From Adlercreutzia caecimuris B7 (GTDB lineage Bacteria > Actinomycetota > Coriobacteriia > Coriobacteriales > Eggerthellaceae): 55,743 nt of DNA. Position numbers and translations under genes: made by a program. Under the pieces are notes generated by a model. That model had not been told where the DNA came from and made no database searches. It worked only from the letters and a program-made list of their open reading frames with translations. Shown piece by piece: positions 18,344 to 27,452 of the stretch (position 1 is its first letter; the number at the start of each line of letters is the position of its first letter). The stretch lies in assembly GCF_000403355.2 (NCBI RefSeq), contig NZ_KE159646.1:188191-243933 (forward strand), given 5' to 3'.

Positions 18344-18919
18344 GTGAAATTTCTACTTGCATTTTCATCATTTATGCCCCTGTATATTTTAGGCGTTGCA
18401 TATTTGCTACCCGATGTAATCCTGTGTCCAGAAAAAGCCTCCCGCTTGGGCATCTTGTCTGCATACATGCTAGCGGCTCTGGTCGTTATCAGTATCGTTT
18501 TCTTGATAATATTCCGGGCCAGTTTCTTCTTTAAAGCAAACTGGTCAGGTGCCAAGGTAGTGTCCGCAACACTTCGAAATGGGAATGCGCTGTCGTTTTA
18601 CTCGGCCATCCTTATTCCGCTGATTACTTTGTGTCAAATAACAACAGTGGGGGGTACGCTCTGTTTCTGGCTGTCACTCTTGCTTTCCCTTGCTCTAGTT
18701 ATTGCAGATGGGGTTTATCTATCTAATCCAATCCTCGTTCTCTTTGGACTAAAAACATATGACGTCGAATACGAGAGGGAAAAATCAGCAAAAGAGTCGC
18801 CCACGGCTGACGCTGTCATATTAACAAGTAGATCCTTGTCAATCGGGCACGTCCTGTCAGGAAAAAGAATTAGTACGGGCAGCTATTTAGCGTTTAACGA
18901 AAGGAGCACGAGAATATGA
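18344..18919 (+). CDS. kwaA: Kiwa defence protein KwaA
   Basis: A 191-residue membrane protein with four hydrophobic segments (about residues 4-22, 36-62, 80-100 and 103-128) and a basic cytoplasmic tail. Size and topology match KwaA of the Kiwa anti-phage system. The identification rests mainly on the KwaB-like gene that overlaps it by four bases (ATGA). The start is a GTG at 18344 with ggaggg seven bases before it. KwaA and KwaB are known to act together at the membrane against phage. A near-consensus CIRCE site lies upstream, so expression may respond to heat or stress. Its codon use is AT-rich compared with the host backbone, which suggests transfer. Confidence 0.75.
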   Translation: MKFLLAFSSFMPLYILGVAYLLPDVILCPEKASRLGILSAYMLAALVVISIVFLIIFRASFFFKANWSGAKVVSATLRNGNALSFYSAILIPLITLCQITTVGGTLCFWLSLLLSLALVIADGVYLSNPILVLFGLKTYDVEYEREKSAKESPTADAVILTSRSLSIGHVLSGKRISTGSYLAFNERSTRI

Positions 18920-19914
18920 CGCCCGAAGAAATAAACGCGGCCAGGGATCATCTGAAAGAAGTTCGGACCATTATAGCGCCCCATCTGGAAAATGCGGTCT
19001 CCATGTTTACTGTGCTGAAGCCAGAATCGAACAAGCAATCCTTCACTTTAAAGTGCATCGATGTGAAGCGAGGTGATGACACCGCCGAATTTGACAGGCA
19101 TCTGTTTAACAACGCGCTAGATGAGTATCTAAAGGAAGATGTTATACATGCGGATATAAGGGAAGCTCTGGAAGACAAAAACAAGATCGCGGTTGCCTCT
19201 GTCGAATTCTTCGCCTCAACCCAAAAAGAAGGGGACGTTAGTAAGGTGTCCGAATTATGCGATAAGGCAAGAGAGTTGTCCAACGATGACAAGCAGTGCG
19301 AATCTTTCACCTTGACCGACATCGATCGTGTGTTGGGAATCATATTTAGATACGCTGTTGGTCAAGACACCATTTATGCGTACCAAAAAATACCTCGTAT
19401 GTGGGTAGCTAAAAAAACAGGGATGCTTATACCCAACGCAAAAGGGTTCAGACTCTACACCAAGGAATCGTTACGATTCGGCGCGCATTTTGACTTTCTA
19501 ATATGCGCCGACCGTCTTTTCGCTAGAACCATTGCCACGCTAGAGCAGCAATTTGGTTTTACGGAGGTCTTCAGAAACCACGCAACAGTCGTTCGAAACG
19601 GGCTATCTTCGCTGATTTGCGACGAAAAGGATTTTTTGCAAGATCAAATCGATGCAGGAAGAATGTCCGTAGTGCGCAAACTTGTGAAGGTACAGTCATC
19701 TCCAGTTCTGGAAATGGAGAGAGCCATCCTTAGAAAACGTCTCTCTGAAATTCCCGCCTACCAAAACGCCTTTACATTTGACGAAGACGACAAAATTGTA
19801 GTCAAGTTTAAAAAAGATATTGCACCTCTCTTGAAAATGCTTAACGATGAAATAGTGCATTCGCAGTTAACGGATGTCGTATACGAAAGCCCCAATAAAA
19901 CTCTGCTTCAATGA
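18916..19914 (+). CDS. kwaB: Kiwa defence protein KwaB (DUF4868)
   Basis: A 332-residue soluble protein resembling DUF4868/KwaB, close to the usual length of about 315. Features typical of the family are RYAVGQDTIYAYQKIP near residues 145-160, KGFRLYTKESLRF, DFLICADRLF, and QQFGFTEVFRNHA in the C-terminal half. In the known system KwaB associates with the membrane protein KwaA and blocks phage. The ATG overlaps the kwaA stop codon, indicating translational coupling. The gene ends 206 bases before an IS256-type element, so the system sits at the edge of an IS cluster. Confidence 0.82.
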   Translation: MTPEEINAARDHLKEVRTIIAPHLENAVSMFTVLKPESNKQSFTLKCIDVKRGDDTAEFDRHLFNNALDEYLKEDVIHADIREALEDKNKIAVASVEFFASTQKEGDVSKVSELCDKARELSNDDKQCESFTLTDIDRVLGIIFRYAVGQDTIYAYQKIPRMWVAKKTGMLIPNAKGFRLYTKESLRFGAHFDFLICADRLFARTIATLEQQFGFTEVFRNHATVVRNGLSSLICDEKDFLQDQIDAGRMSVVRKLVKVQSSPVLEMERAILRKRLSEIPAYQNAFTFDEDDKIVVKFKKDIAPLLKMLNDEIVHSQLTDVVYESPNKTLLQ

Positions 19915-20120
19915 TGTTGGGTTGAATTGCAGAGTCAGCTGTACAGGTGACTAGTTCCAGTCGTTTTCGCAATTAGCCGGACGGCCCCTCGCGGGGCCGT
20001 CCGCTGCCTTCCTGCCCCGAGACGGCTCCGACGCACCGCATTCGGTGCGTCCGGCTGAGTTCGGGGGCATGGCTCCGCCGGCCCGCGCGGGGTCGCTCTC
20101 GGACTCATCCGGACGGGCTT

Positions 20121-21454
20121 GGTACTGTCCAGACTCTTGCGCAAATTCCAGCAGCCGGCGGTCAGCCGTCGGCATGATCACTCGCCCAGCAGCGACACGT
20201 CCAGGTACCTCCTCGATCCCCACTCGCTGTCGGCCACGTACTTGAGCCTGGCCGTCACCAGCATGAGGGCGCTCTTGCCGTCGGGGAACGTGCCCACCAC
20301 CCGCGTGCGGCGGCGGATCTCGCGGTTCAGCCTCTCTATGGCGTTGTTGGTGCGGATGCGACGCCAGTGCCGCATCGGAAAGCGCGTGCAGGTCAGCGTC
20401 TCCGCGATGCCGTCGCGAACGCACTTGGCCGCCGCCGCCAGCCTCATGCCGTCCAATTTGGCGGCGACGTCGCCGGCTTTCTCCATGCCGGCCCCAGCGA
20501 CTCCTGGGAGTGGATGGCCTTGAGCATGGCCGCCACCTGGCTCCTCTTCGATTTCGGCACCTTGGCCGGGACGTTGCGGTAGAAGCGCGCCGTGCAGCGC
20601 TGATAGGCAGCCTCCGGGAACACCTCGGCGATGGCCCCGGTCATGGCGGCGGCCTTGTCGCCGGCGAGCATGCGCGCGCCGGAGAGGCCGCGGCCCTTCA
20701 GCCACGAGAGGAACTCCCGCCAGCACTCGGCGGACTCGGCGAGGCCCTCGGCGGCGCCTATCACCTCGCGGTAGCCGTCGTCGTTGACGCCTATGGCCAC
20801 CATCACGGCCACGTTCTCGAACGAGCCGCCCCAGGAGCGCTTGAGGTAGATGCCGTCGACGAAGACGTAGGGGTAGGGGCGGGTCAGCGGCCTGCTCCTC
20901 CACTCCTCGACGGCCTCGAACGCCCTCTCGTTGAGATTGGACACGGTGGCGGCGGACGCCGACGAGCCCCGGAGTATCTCGGAGACGTCCTCGATGCGCC
21001 TGGTGGACACCCCGGCCAGGCGCATCTCGATCATGGCCTCCTCCACGGAGGTCTCCCGGCGCCTGTAGCGCTCGATGATCGCCGTTGCGAACCTCATGCC
21101 CTTGAGCTTGGGCATCTTCAGTATGACCTGCCCCGATGTGGTGGTGAGCCCCCGCTCGTAGTGGCCGGCGCGGTACGCCTCGCGGTCGGCCGTCCTCTCG
21201 TAGCGGTCTGCGCCTATGAGGTCGTCGGCCTCCTCCTCGAGAAGCGCGTTCAGGGTGTCCTCGACCGTCTGGCGGACGAGTTCTTTGAGCTCGCCGCGCA
21301 TGGCGGCCTCGTCGAATGTTACGATGGGATCGGACATGGCTCAGCCTCCTAGCATGATTGAATTCGACACTCAAATCATACCGAAGGCCGGAGCCGTGTC
21401 TTTTGGTATCTAGACTATGCTGCTGTCAAAGTGCGCAAGAGATTGTACGTTACC
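20121..21454 (-). mobile_element. IS256-type element (transposase frameshifted)
   Basis: Imperfect inverted ends are visible: ggtactgtccagactcttgc at 20121 and, reading inward from the right, ggtaacgtacaatctcttgc ending at 21454. They bracket a minus-strand Mutator-type transposase. The 9 bases outside each end are similar but not identical (gacgggctt and aacgagctt), so a diverged target duplication is possible. The right end recurs at 27415-28837 in split form. GC-rich hairpins lie just to the left (about 19978-20065) and may be unrelated. Confidence 0.7.
20178..21337 (-). pseudogene. IS256 family transposase, frameshifted
   Basis: The N-terminal frame starts MSDPIVTFDEAAMRGELKEL at 21337 and has the Mutator-family signatures YVFVDGIYLKRSWGG (first catalytic Asp), LAGDKAAAMTGAI (second Asp region) and YQRCTARFYRNV. 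It stops near 20444. The rest is in another frame, AGMEKAGDVAAKLDGMRL, through RTNNAIERLNREIRRRTRVV, where the catalytic Glu is found, and ends at 20178. The shift is near 20490, at cctggg-like sequence. One or two bases would restore a full transposase of about 385 residues. As read, it is inactive. Confidence 0.85.
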
Positions 21455-21506
21455 AACGAGCTTCGGGAAGCAGGGGCCGCGGGTCGGCCGGGCTGTGTCG
21501 GCGGGG

Positions 21507-21888
21507 CTACAGCAGCGGGCCGAGCCCCCTCTCCGCCCGGGCGCGGTTTAGCGCCGAGACGCCGAGGTCAAGCTCGCCGTAGGGCAGGAGCTCGCAGCCG
21601 AGCGCGTCCATGAGCGCCCGGCCGTCCCCCTCGTGGGCCGCCAGCAGCATCTGCGCGGGCGACATGCCGGCCAGCGAGGGCCTGGGCTCGGAGTTCAGCT
21701 GCGACATCGCGACGGCCAGGTCGGCCGGCCCCGGGTCGTCGAAGGACGGGCCGCGCCGCTTGGGCAGGAGCTTGCGCAGCTCGGCGTGGTTGCGCTCGCA
21801 CCCCGCCTTCTGCTGGGACTGGCGCACGTCGCAGTAGTACACTTTGCAGCGGGCCGCCTTGCCGGGCAGCGCCGAGCGCTCGATGGCG
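21507..21888 (-). pseudogene. IS30 family transposase, C-terminal fragment
   Basis: On the minus strand the frame enters at the IS21 boundary and reads AIERSALPGKAARCKVYYCD, then RQSQQKAGCERNHAELRKLL and LNSEPRPSLAGMSPAQML. These are typical of the end of IS30 transposases, including the catalytic Glu in CERNHAELR. The N-terminal two thirds are missing and are not found on the far side of the IS21 element. The loss is therefore not a simple insertion but probably a deletion. Confidence 0.8.
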
Positions 21889-23322
21889 TGTGTTTGGCAA
21901 TAGCAAAGTCGACATTTGGGGATGCCGACGAAAATCCGACCCGAATCAGAGTGATTCGGAGGTCAGCATGTACACGAGAGAAGACAAGATCAGGGCTGTC
22001 GAGCTATTCATTGAGTACGACTTCGGTCCCCAGTCCGTCATCAACGAGCTCGGATACCCCTGCAGAGGCTCACTCTACAACTGGTATCGGGAATATCCAG
22101 AGAACGGCAACGACATCCCCGATGCCAACCCCTACGAGCGCTACGGCGACGGCCTGAAGGGAGTGGCGGTCGACCATTACTTCGAGCGCGGGCGCTGCCT
22201 GTCCAGGACGTGCAGGATGCCAGGGTATCCGTCCAAGGAGCTGCTGGCCAGGTGGATAGACGAGTTGGGGCCAGGGCGCAGGGTCGTGAACCGCACCAGC
22301 CGCGGGATAGCGGATGCGGCCAAGGAGAACGCGGTGGTGCGCCTCGTCGCGAGAGCCGAGGCCGCCCAGGCAATCGCCGACGATGTTGGAGTCGAGCGCG
22401 CCGCCCCCTGCAATTGGAAGCGTGAGCTTCCAGGCAAGGAGGCGGCGACCAAGATGACCGGCAAGAAGGGGGACATGGCCGTCGAGGAGCCGGAGGCGCT
22501 GAGGGCCTCGCTGGAGGCCGACATCGACAGGCTCGAACTCAAGCGGGCGGTGCCGGAGGGGACGGTCGAGCTTCTGGGAAAAGGCCCGAGCGCCGACCCG
22601 ACGACGCTCACCACCGGGGAGAAGACGATCCTTGTGGAGAGCCTCAGGCCGGCGCATAAGCTCAAGGACCTGCTCGATGCCGTCGGACTCGCAAAGGGCA
22701 GCCGCCGCTACCAGGTGGAGGCTCTCTCAAGGCCCGACAAATACGAGCATCTGCGCATCCGGATCTGCGAGATATTCCACGAAAGCCATGGGCGCTACGG
22801 CCACCGCAGAATCCATGCGACGCTGAGGGTCGAGGGCGTGAGGGTCTCAGAGAAGGTCGTGAGCAGGATCATGGCCGAGGAGGGGCTTGCCGCCTGCAGG
22901 CCGAAGAGGCGCAGGCGCAGCTCCTATAAAGGCGAGATAGGGGATGCGCCAGAAAACCTCGTGAAGAGGAGGTTCCACGCTAGCGCGCCAAATGAGCTGT
23001 GGCTTACGGACATCACCGAGCTCTCCATCCCCGCCGGAAAGGTCTGCTTGAGCCCGATTATCGACTGCCTCGACGGAAAAGCGGTGGCGCATGCGGCGTC
23101 AACCTCCCCGAATGCAGAGCTCGTGAACACCATGCTCGACGAGGCGGCGGACACGCTGGACCCGGACGACCATCCCGTTAGCCACAGCGACCGAGGGTGT
23201 CATTACCGCTGGCCCGGATGGATAGAGCGCTGCGAGAGCCATGGAATCAGGCGGTCCATGCCCGCAAAGGGCTGCTCGCCCGACAACTCGGCAATGGAGG
23301 GCTTTTTCGGCAGGCTGAAGGT

Positions 23323-23599
23323 CACTGATAATGGGAATCGCGCTGTCGGCGAGGACCATCGGCGAAAATGCGCATGAGCCGACGCGATGGCCCATTAAAG
23401 GATTGCCGTCGATTCCAGCGACTGGCCTCAACTCGAAGAGCCTCGCGTCGGCCCCGACCAAGGCCGGCCAATGACCTAATAGGAGCATGGGCCTGGGCAC
23501 GTGGGCCTGGCAATCCGCATGGTACCGCCCCCATCAGTGTTCTGTCTAGCCAGCCTTCGGTTCGGAGCATCGTATAGGAATTGACCTGAAAGGCCGCAT
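23323..23599 (+). ncRNA. Candidate bridge RNA region of the IS110 element
   Basis: IS110-group elements are known to express a structured bridge RNA from the long non-coding end upstream of the transposase gene. This 277-base stretch is the only long non-coding part of the element and lies in that place. I did not fold it or match its loops to the target and donor sites, so this is a positional prediction only. Confidence 0.35.
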
Positions 23600-24817
23600 A
23601 TGACCGAGCTGGAGAACAACCTCGTCTTTGCCGGCGTCGACACGCACAAGGACACCCACACTCTCTGCCTCCTCGACTGCATGGGGAGGGCGATCGGAAC
23701 CTTCAAGTTCGACGCAGACGCAAAGGGCTACGACGCCCTTGCCGGAAAGATAGGCGATCCGGCCACGTGCGCCGGCATCGGCGTCGAGGGGACGGGCTCG
23801 TACGGGGCGGGGCTGACTCGCAGGCTCGTCGAGCTGGGATACTGCGTGTACGAGGTGATGGCGCCGGGAAGGGCGAGGCGAAATCCGGGGCGTCCGAAGA
23901 GCGACCCTGCGGACGCCGAAGTCGCGGCGCGGCAGGTTATCGCGAGGACCAACCTGTCGAAGCCCAAAGACCAATTCGGCTGGACGGAGGACCTCCGGCA
24001 GCTCATGATAGCCCGCGATCGCCTCGTGCGAGCCACATCGGCGATGATAAACGCGGCGAAATCCCTGATCGTAACAGCGCCCGAGGATCTGAGAAGGTCC
24101 CTGGCGAAGCTCTCCAGAAAGGACCTGAGGAGCGCTCTCTCGGCGCTTGACCCCGGCGCCGACGGCGTTGTTCTGGCTCTGGGGGCCTTGGGGAGGGCTT
24201 GGGATCTCCAGGATCGAGAGGCAGATGCCGTAGAGGGCAAGATGAAGGAGATCCTGGAAGCGAACGCCCCTGCGCTGCTTGCAATCTTCGGATGCGGCAC
24301 CGTTTCCGCCGCGGCTCTCGCCGTCGCGGGCGGGGGAAACCTGGAAAGGCTGAACAGCGAGGCCGAGTTCGCCTCCTTATGCGGCGTCGCCCCGCTTCTG
24401 GCGAGCTCCGGAAAAACGGAGCGCCACCGCCTGAACAGAGGAGGCGACAGGAAGGCCAACAGGGCGCTTTACCAGATCGCGGTGACCAGGATGTCGTACG
24501 ACCAGAGAACCAAGGACTACGTCGAGAAGCGCAAGGGCGACGGAAAGTCCAAGAAGGAGACCATAAGGTGCCTCAAGCGCTACATAGCACGCGAGGTGTT
24601 CAGGGCCCTGCGCCATCCGTTCGAGGTCAAGGGTCCTTCATGGAAGGACCTGCGCCCTGCCAGGCAGGCTTTGGGCATTACTCTGGTCGAGGTTGGCAGC
24701 GCCCTCAACGTCGGCTTCCAGAAGGTGAGCTATGCGGAAACGGGACGGCTAATGAACGTTCAGTTCTTGGAAAAGTACGATACCTGGCTGAAGTCTCAGA
24801 CGAAAGAAGCGAGTTGA
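23600..24817 (+). CDS. IS110 family transposase with HTH-like C-terminal tail
   Basis: A 405-residue serine/DEDD recombinase. The N-terminal RuvC-like domain shows FAGVDTHKDTHTLCL (first Asp), GVEGTGSYGAGL (Glu) and KSDPADAEVAAR (last Asps). The C-terminal transposase domain has LLAIFGCGTVSAAAL and ASLCGVAPLLASSGK, where the serine lies, followed by LNRGGDRKANRALYQ. After the usual end come about 55 extra residues, including RQALGITLVEVGSALNVGF and SYAETGRLMN. These read like an XRE-type helix-turn-helix. The ATG at 23600 lies after aaagg. The gene appears intact, so it may have been the last insertion in this nest. Confidence 0.87.
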   Translation: MTELENNLVFAGVDTHKDTHTLCLLDCMGRAIGTFKFDADAKGYDALAGKIGDPATCAGIGVEGTGSYGAGLTRRLVELGYCVYEVMAPGRARRNPGRPKSDPADAEVAARQVIARTNLSKPKDQFGWTEDLRQLMIARDRLVRATSAMINAAKSLIVTAPEDLRRSLAKLSRKDLRSALSALDPGADGVVLALGALGRAWDLQDREADAVEGKMKEILEANAPALLAIFGCGTVSAAALAVAGGGNLERLNSEAEFASLCGVAPLLASSGKTERHRLNRGGDRKANRALYQIAVTRMSYDQRTKDYVEKRKGDGKSKKETIRCLKRYIAREVFRALRHPFEVKGPSWKDLRPARQALGITLVEVGSALNVGFQKVSYAETGRLMNVQFLEKYDTWLKSQTKEAS

Positions 24818-25129
24818 CATACATAGGAGCTTCGAGTTCTTTTACGGGCGCGACTGGAAGGGTTGGTCCATCGGTCGCTTCATAGAAGCGCTCTGTGACT
24901 ACATCGAGTGGTACAACAAGGATCGGATAAAGCTATCATTGGGAGGAATGAGTCCGGCGCAATACAGACGCTCGCTCGGGCTTGCGGCATAGGACGTTTT
25001 GGGTTGGAAAAACGTCAGCATCCCCGTTTGGCATGTAGGAATTCGACACTTTGGCAGCGAACATGCCGACCATAACCTACGTCTATTCTTGTCTTGCTTC
25101 GGTGACGACAAGAAAGGCTGGAAAGGCAT

Positions 25130-26587
25130 ATGATCAGCATGTCCAAAGTACATTCTATTAGGCAAATGCGCATGAGGGGGCACAACGTCTCCGAGATCAG
25201 CAGAACACTAGATGTCTCCCGCGACACGGTATACAAATATCTCGAAGACCCCGATCTCTCGCCGCAGCCGCCCATCAGGTGCAAGTCGACGAGCGTCATG
25301 GATCAATACCGCCCGCTCATCGTCTCTTGGCTGGAAGAAGACGCCAAGAGCTGGCACAAGCAGCGCCACACGGCCAAGCGCATATGGGAGCGCCTGGTGG
25401 AGGAGGAGAACGCGAAGGTCTCCGACTCGACCGTCAGGCACTATGTGTGCAAGCTGAAGCGGGAGCTCGGCATCGGCAAGGAGCGCTTCTTGGACTTGGT
25501 TTGGGCGCCGGGCGAGGCGCAGGCGGACTTCGGGGAGGCCGATTTCTACGTGATGGGCGCAAGGCGCCGCCTGAGCTACTTCGTGCTCACTTTCCCGTTC
25601 TCCAACGTCGGGCTGGCCCAGGTGTTCCCCGGGGAGAACGCGGAGTGCGTGTGCCAGGCTCTCAAGGACATATTCGAGTTCATCGGCGGCGTGCCCGCCA
25701 GGATCGTGTTCGACAACGCGGCGGGCGTCGGCAGGCGCATCGGCGGCAGCGTCAGGACAACGGATCTCTTCGCCGCCTTCGCTGCCCATTACGGCTTCGC
25801 CTTCTCCTTCTGCAACCCCAATGCCGGGCACGAGAAGGGATCCGTTGAGAACAAGGTGGGATTCATCAGGCGCAACCTGTTCGTTCCCGTGCCGTCCTTC
25901 GACACGGGCAGGCGCTTCAACAAGAGCCTGCTCGACCGCTGCATGGCGCTGTCCGAGAAGGACCATTGGGCAAGGGGCGAGGAGGAGCGCGCCTTGTTCG
26001 TCGAGGACGAGGTGGCGCTCATAGGCCTTCCCGGGCAACCCTTCGACGTGGTTCGCTACGAGGTTCGCAAGACCGACAAGCTCGGCCGCGTGCGGCTGGA
26101 GTCGAACCACATCTACTCGGCGGCGCCGGAGCTGGCGCTGACGGAGGTCGTCTGCGCCCTGCGCGCACGCGAGGTGTCCATCGCCGACGCGAACGGGGCC
26201 CTCATCGTCACCCACCCGCGCGCCTACGGGAGCGCCCCCACCAGCACCGCAGATCCGGCAAACCAGCTGGCCCTGCTTGCCAGGAAGCCCGGCGCGTGGG
26301 GCAACAGCCAGGTCAGGGTCGCCCTTCCGGATGGGCTGCGCGCCTACATGGACGGCTTGGACAAGGACGCCAGGGCGGAGAGGATCAGGCTCATGCGCAA
26401 CGTGTCGGCCGATAGGGGGTGGTCGGCCATGGTGTCGGCTGCCGAGAGGGCGCTGGCGCACACGGGGCGCGTGGACGAGGCCGGCATCACGGTGGCGGCC
26501 CTCAGGGGCGAGAGCGCGCCGGTAGATTACGACGAGCCGGTGGACCTCGGCGTGTACGACGCGGCGTTCGGGAAGGGGGTGGCGTGA
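25130..26587 (+). CDS. istA: IS21 family transposase IstA
   Basis: A 485-residue transposase. An N-terminal helix-turn-helix (MRGHNVSEISRTLDVSRDTV, residues about 13-35) is followed by the integrase core with AQADFGEADF (first Asp), IVFDNAAGVGRRI (second Asp) and NAGHEKGSVENKVGF (Glu), so the catalytic triad is complete. The ATG at 25130 follows a Gly/Ala-rich ribosome binding stretch ggaaagg. Its stop overlaps the next gene region, as in other IS21 elements where IstA and IstB work together. Confidence 0.9.
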   Translation: MISMSKVHSIRQMRMRGHNVSEISRTLDVSRDTVYKYLEDPDLSPQPPIRCKSTSVMDQYRPLIVSWLEEDAKSWHKQRHTAKRIWERLVEEENAKVSDSTVRHYVCKLKRELGIGKERFLDLVWAPGEAQADFGEADFYVMGARRRLSYFVLTFPFSNVGLAQVFPGENAECVCQALKDIFEFIGGVPARIVFDNAAGVGRRIGGSVRTTDLFAAFAAHYGFAFSFCNPNAGHEKGSVENKVGFIRRNLFVPVPSFDTGRRFNKSLLDRCMALSEKDHWARGEEERALFVEDEVALIGLPGQPFDVVRYEVRKTDKLGRVRLESNHIYSAAPELALTEVVCALRAREVSIADANGALIVTHPRAYGSAPTSTADPANQLALLARKPGAWGNSQVRVALPDGLRAYMDGLDKDARAERIRLMRNVSADRGWSAMVSAAERALAHTGRVDEAGITVAALRGESAPVDYDEPVDLGVYDAAFGKGVA

Positions 26588-26589
26588 CC

Positions 26590-27339
26590 ATGGCCCCGAA
26601 GACGAAAGGGAGCACGGAGGCGTTCAAGGCGCTGGCCCGCTCGATGTATTTCTCCAATGAGTCCTGCGAGTGGTTTATACAGGAGGCCTCGGCCGGCCAG
26701 ATCCAGATCGCCTGCAGGCTCATCGAGGTGGAGCAGGAGGTGAGGGCCCGGCGCAAGAAGGAGAGGCTGTTCCGCAAAGCGGCCTTTCCGCAGATGAAGT
26801 CGTTCGACGGCTACGACTTCTCCCAAGTGGGGTTCCCGGAGGGGTACGGCGCCGAGGACCTGAAGTCGCTGGAATTCATAGAGCGCGCCCAAGACTTCGT
26901 GTTCCACGGCCAGACGGGGCGCGGCAAAACGCATTTGGCGATTGCCGTCGGGCGGGCCGCCGTGGACGCGGGCAAGTCGGTGAGGTTCTTCGCCACGGCG
27001 GGGTTGGTTCTGCAGCTGGCGAAAGCGAAGCGGGAGGGCTGTCTGGACAGGCACTTTGCGGACATAGACAAAAGCGACCTGGTGATCCTCGATGAGTTCG
27101 GGTACATGCCCATCGATCCAGAGGGAGCAAGGTTGCTGTTCCAAGTGATATCGAACTGCTACGAGAGGCGAAGCCTGATACTCACGACCAACATCGAGTT
27201 CAGCAAGTGGGGAATGATCCTCGGAGACGAGAAGCTGGCCGCCGCGGCCATCGACCGCATCGTGCACCACGGTCGCCTGGTGGAATTTGGAGGTGAGAGC
27301 AAGCGCATGGGCGACTCGCTAATGTTGGGACGACAATAA
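26590..27339 (+). CDS. istB: IS21 family helper ATPase IstB
   Basis: A 249-residue AAA+ ATPase that helps IstA choose and remodel target DNA. Walker A is GQTGRGKTHLA near residues 113-123 and Walker B is DLVILDEFGYM near 165-175, followed by LTTNIEFSKW. The ATG at 26590 is used here. A GTG two codons upstream overlaps the istA stop (gtga) and is also possible. A gggaaggggg run upstream supplies the ribosome binding site. Apparently intact. Confidence 0.9.
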   Translation: MAPKTKGSTEAFKALARSMYFSNESCEWFIQEASAGQIQIACRLIEVEQEVRARRKKERLFRKAAFPQMKSFDGYDFSQVGFPEGYGAEDLKSLEFIERAQDFVFHGQTGRGKTHLAIAVGRAAVDAGKSVRFFATAGLVLQLAKAKREGCLDRHFADIDKSDLVILDEFGYMPIDPEGARLLFQVISNCYERRSLILTTNIEFSKWGMILGDEKLAAAAIDRIVHHGRLVEFGGESKRMGDSLMLGRQ

Positions 27340-27452
27340 AGACAGGTCGGCATTCGCTGCCGAAGCGTCGACTCCGGTCAGGCCAAAGTGTCGATTATTC
27401 TATTGCCAAACACACGCTTGAATCATACCGAAGGCCGGAGCTGCGTCTTTTT

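Larger units (their letters stand above)
23323..24832 (+). mobile_element. IS110 family element inserted in IS3 transposase gene
   Basis: The boundaries follow from the continuity of the IS3 frame: left junction in ggtc at about 23322 and right junction in ttc at about 24832, giving an element of about 1.5 kb without long inverted repeats. A dinucleotide tc is shared at both junctions, as expected for IS110-type site-specific insertion. It has a 277-base non-coding left part and a single gene. Confidence 0.75.
21968..24992 (+). pseudogene. IS3 family transposase, split by IS110 insertion
   Basis: The ATG at 21968 follows cggaggtc and begins MYTREDKIRAVELFIEYDFG. The single frame includes a helix-turn-helix region, a central region, and the rve integrase core with LWLTDITELS (first Asp), PVSHSDRGCHYRW (second Asp) and DNSAMEGFFGRLK (Glu). 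At 23321-23323 the frame enters the IS110 element. It resumes in frame at 24834 as EFFYGRDWKGWSIGRFIEAL and ends at 24992 after SPAQYRRSLGLAA. Removing the insert gives LKVEFFYG, so the gene was probably intact before the IS110 arrived. OrfA and OrfB appear fused into one frame here. Confidence 0.85.
21915..25030 (+). mobile_element. IS3 family element interrupted by IS110
   Basis: Inverted ends are recognisable: ttggggatgccgacg at about 21916 and, reading inward from the right, aacggggatgctgacg ending about 25030. They bracket a transposase gene that reads through the ends of an inserted IS110 element. The IS3 element itself lies inside the left end of an IS21 element. Exact terminal bases and target duplication were not determined. 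Confidence 0.7.
21889..27414 (+). mobile_element. IS21 family element carrying nested insertions
   Basis: The outer ends are exact inverted repeats of 15 bases, tgtgtttggcaatag at 21889 and its complement ending at 27414. Both are followed inward by tcgac-type sub-repeats that also occur just upstream of istA (25042-25070). The element carries istA and istB. Its left end is separated from istA by an IS3 element, which itself holds an IS110 element. No target duplication is visible (left flank gatggcg, right flank cgcttga), which suggests a deletion or rearrangement at one side. Confidence 0.8.
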
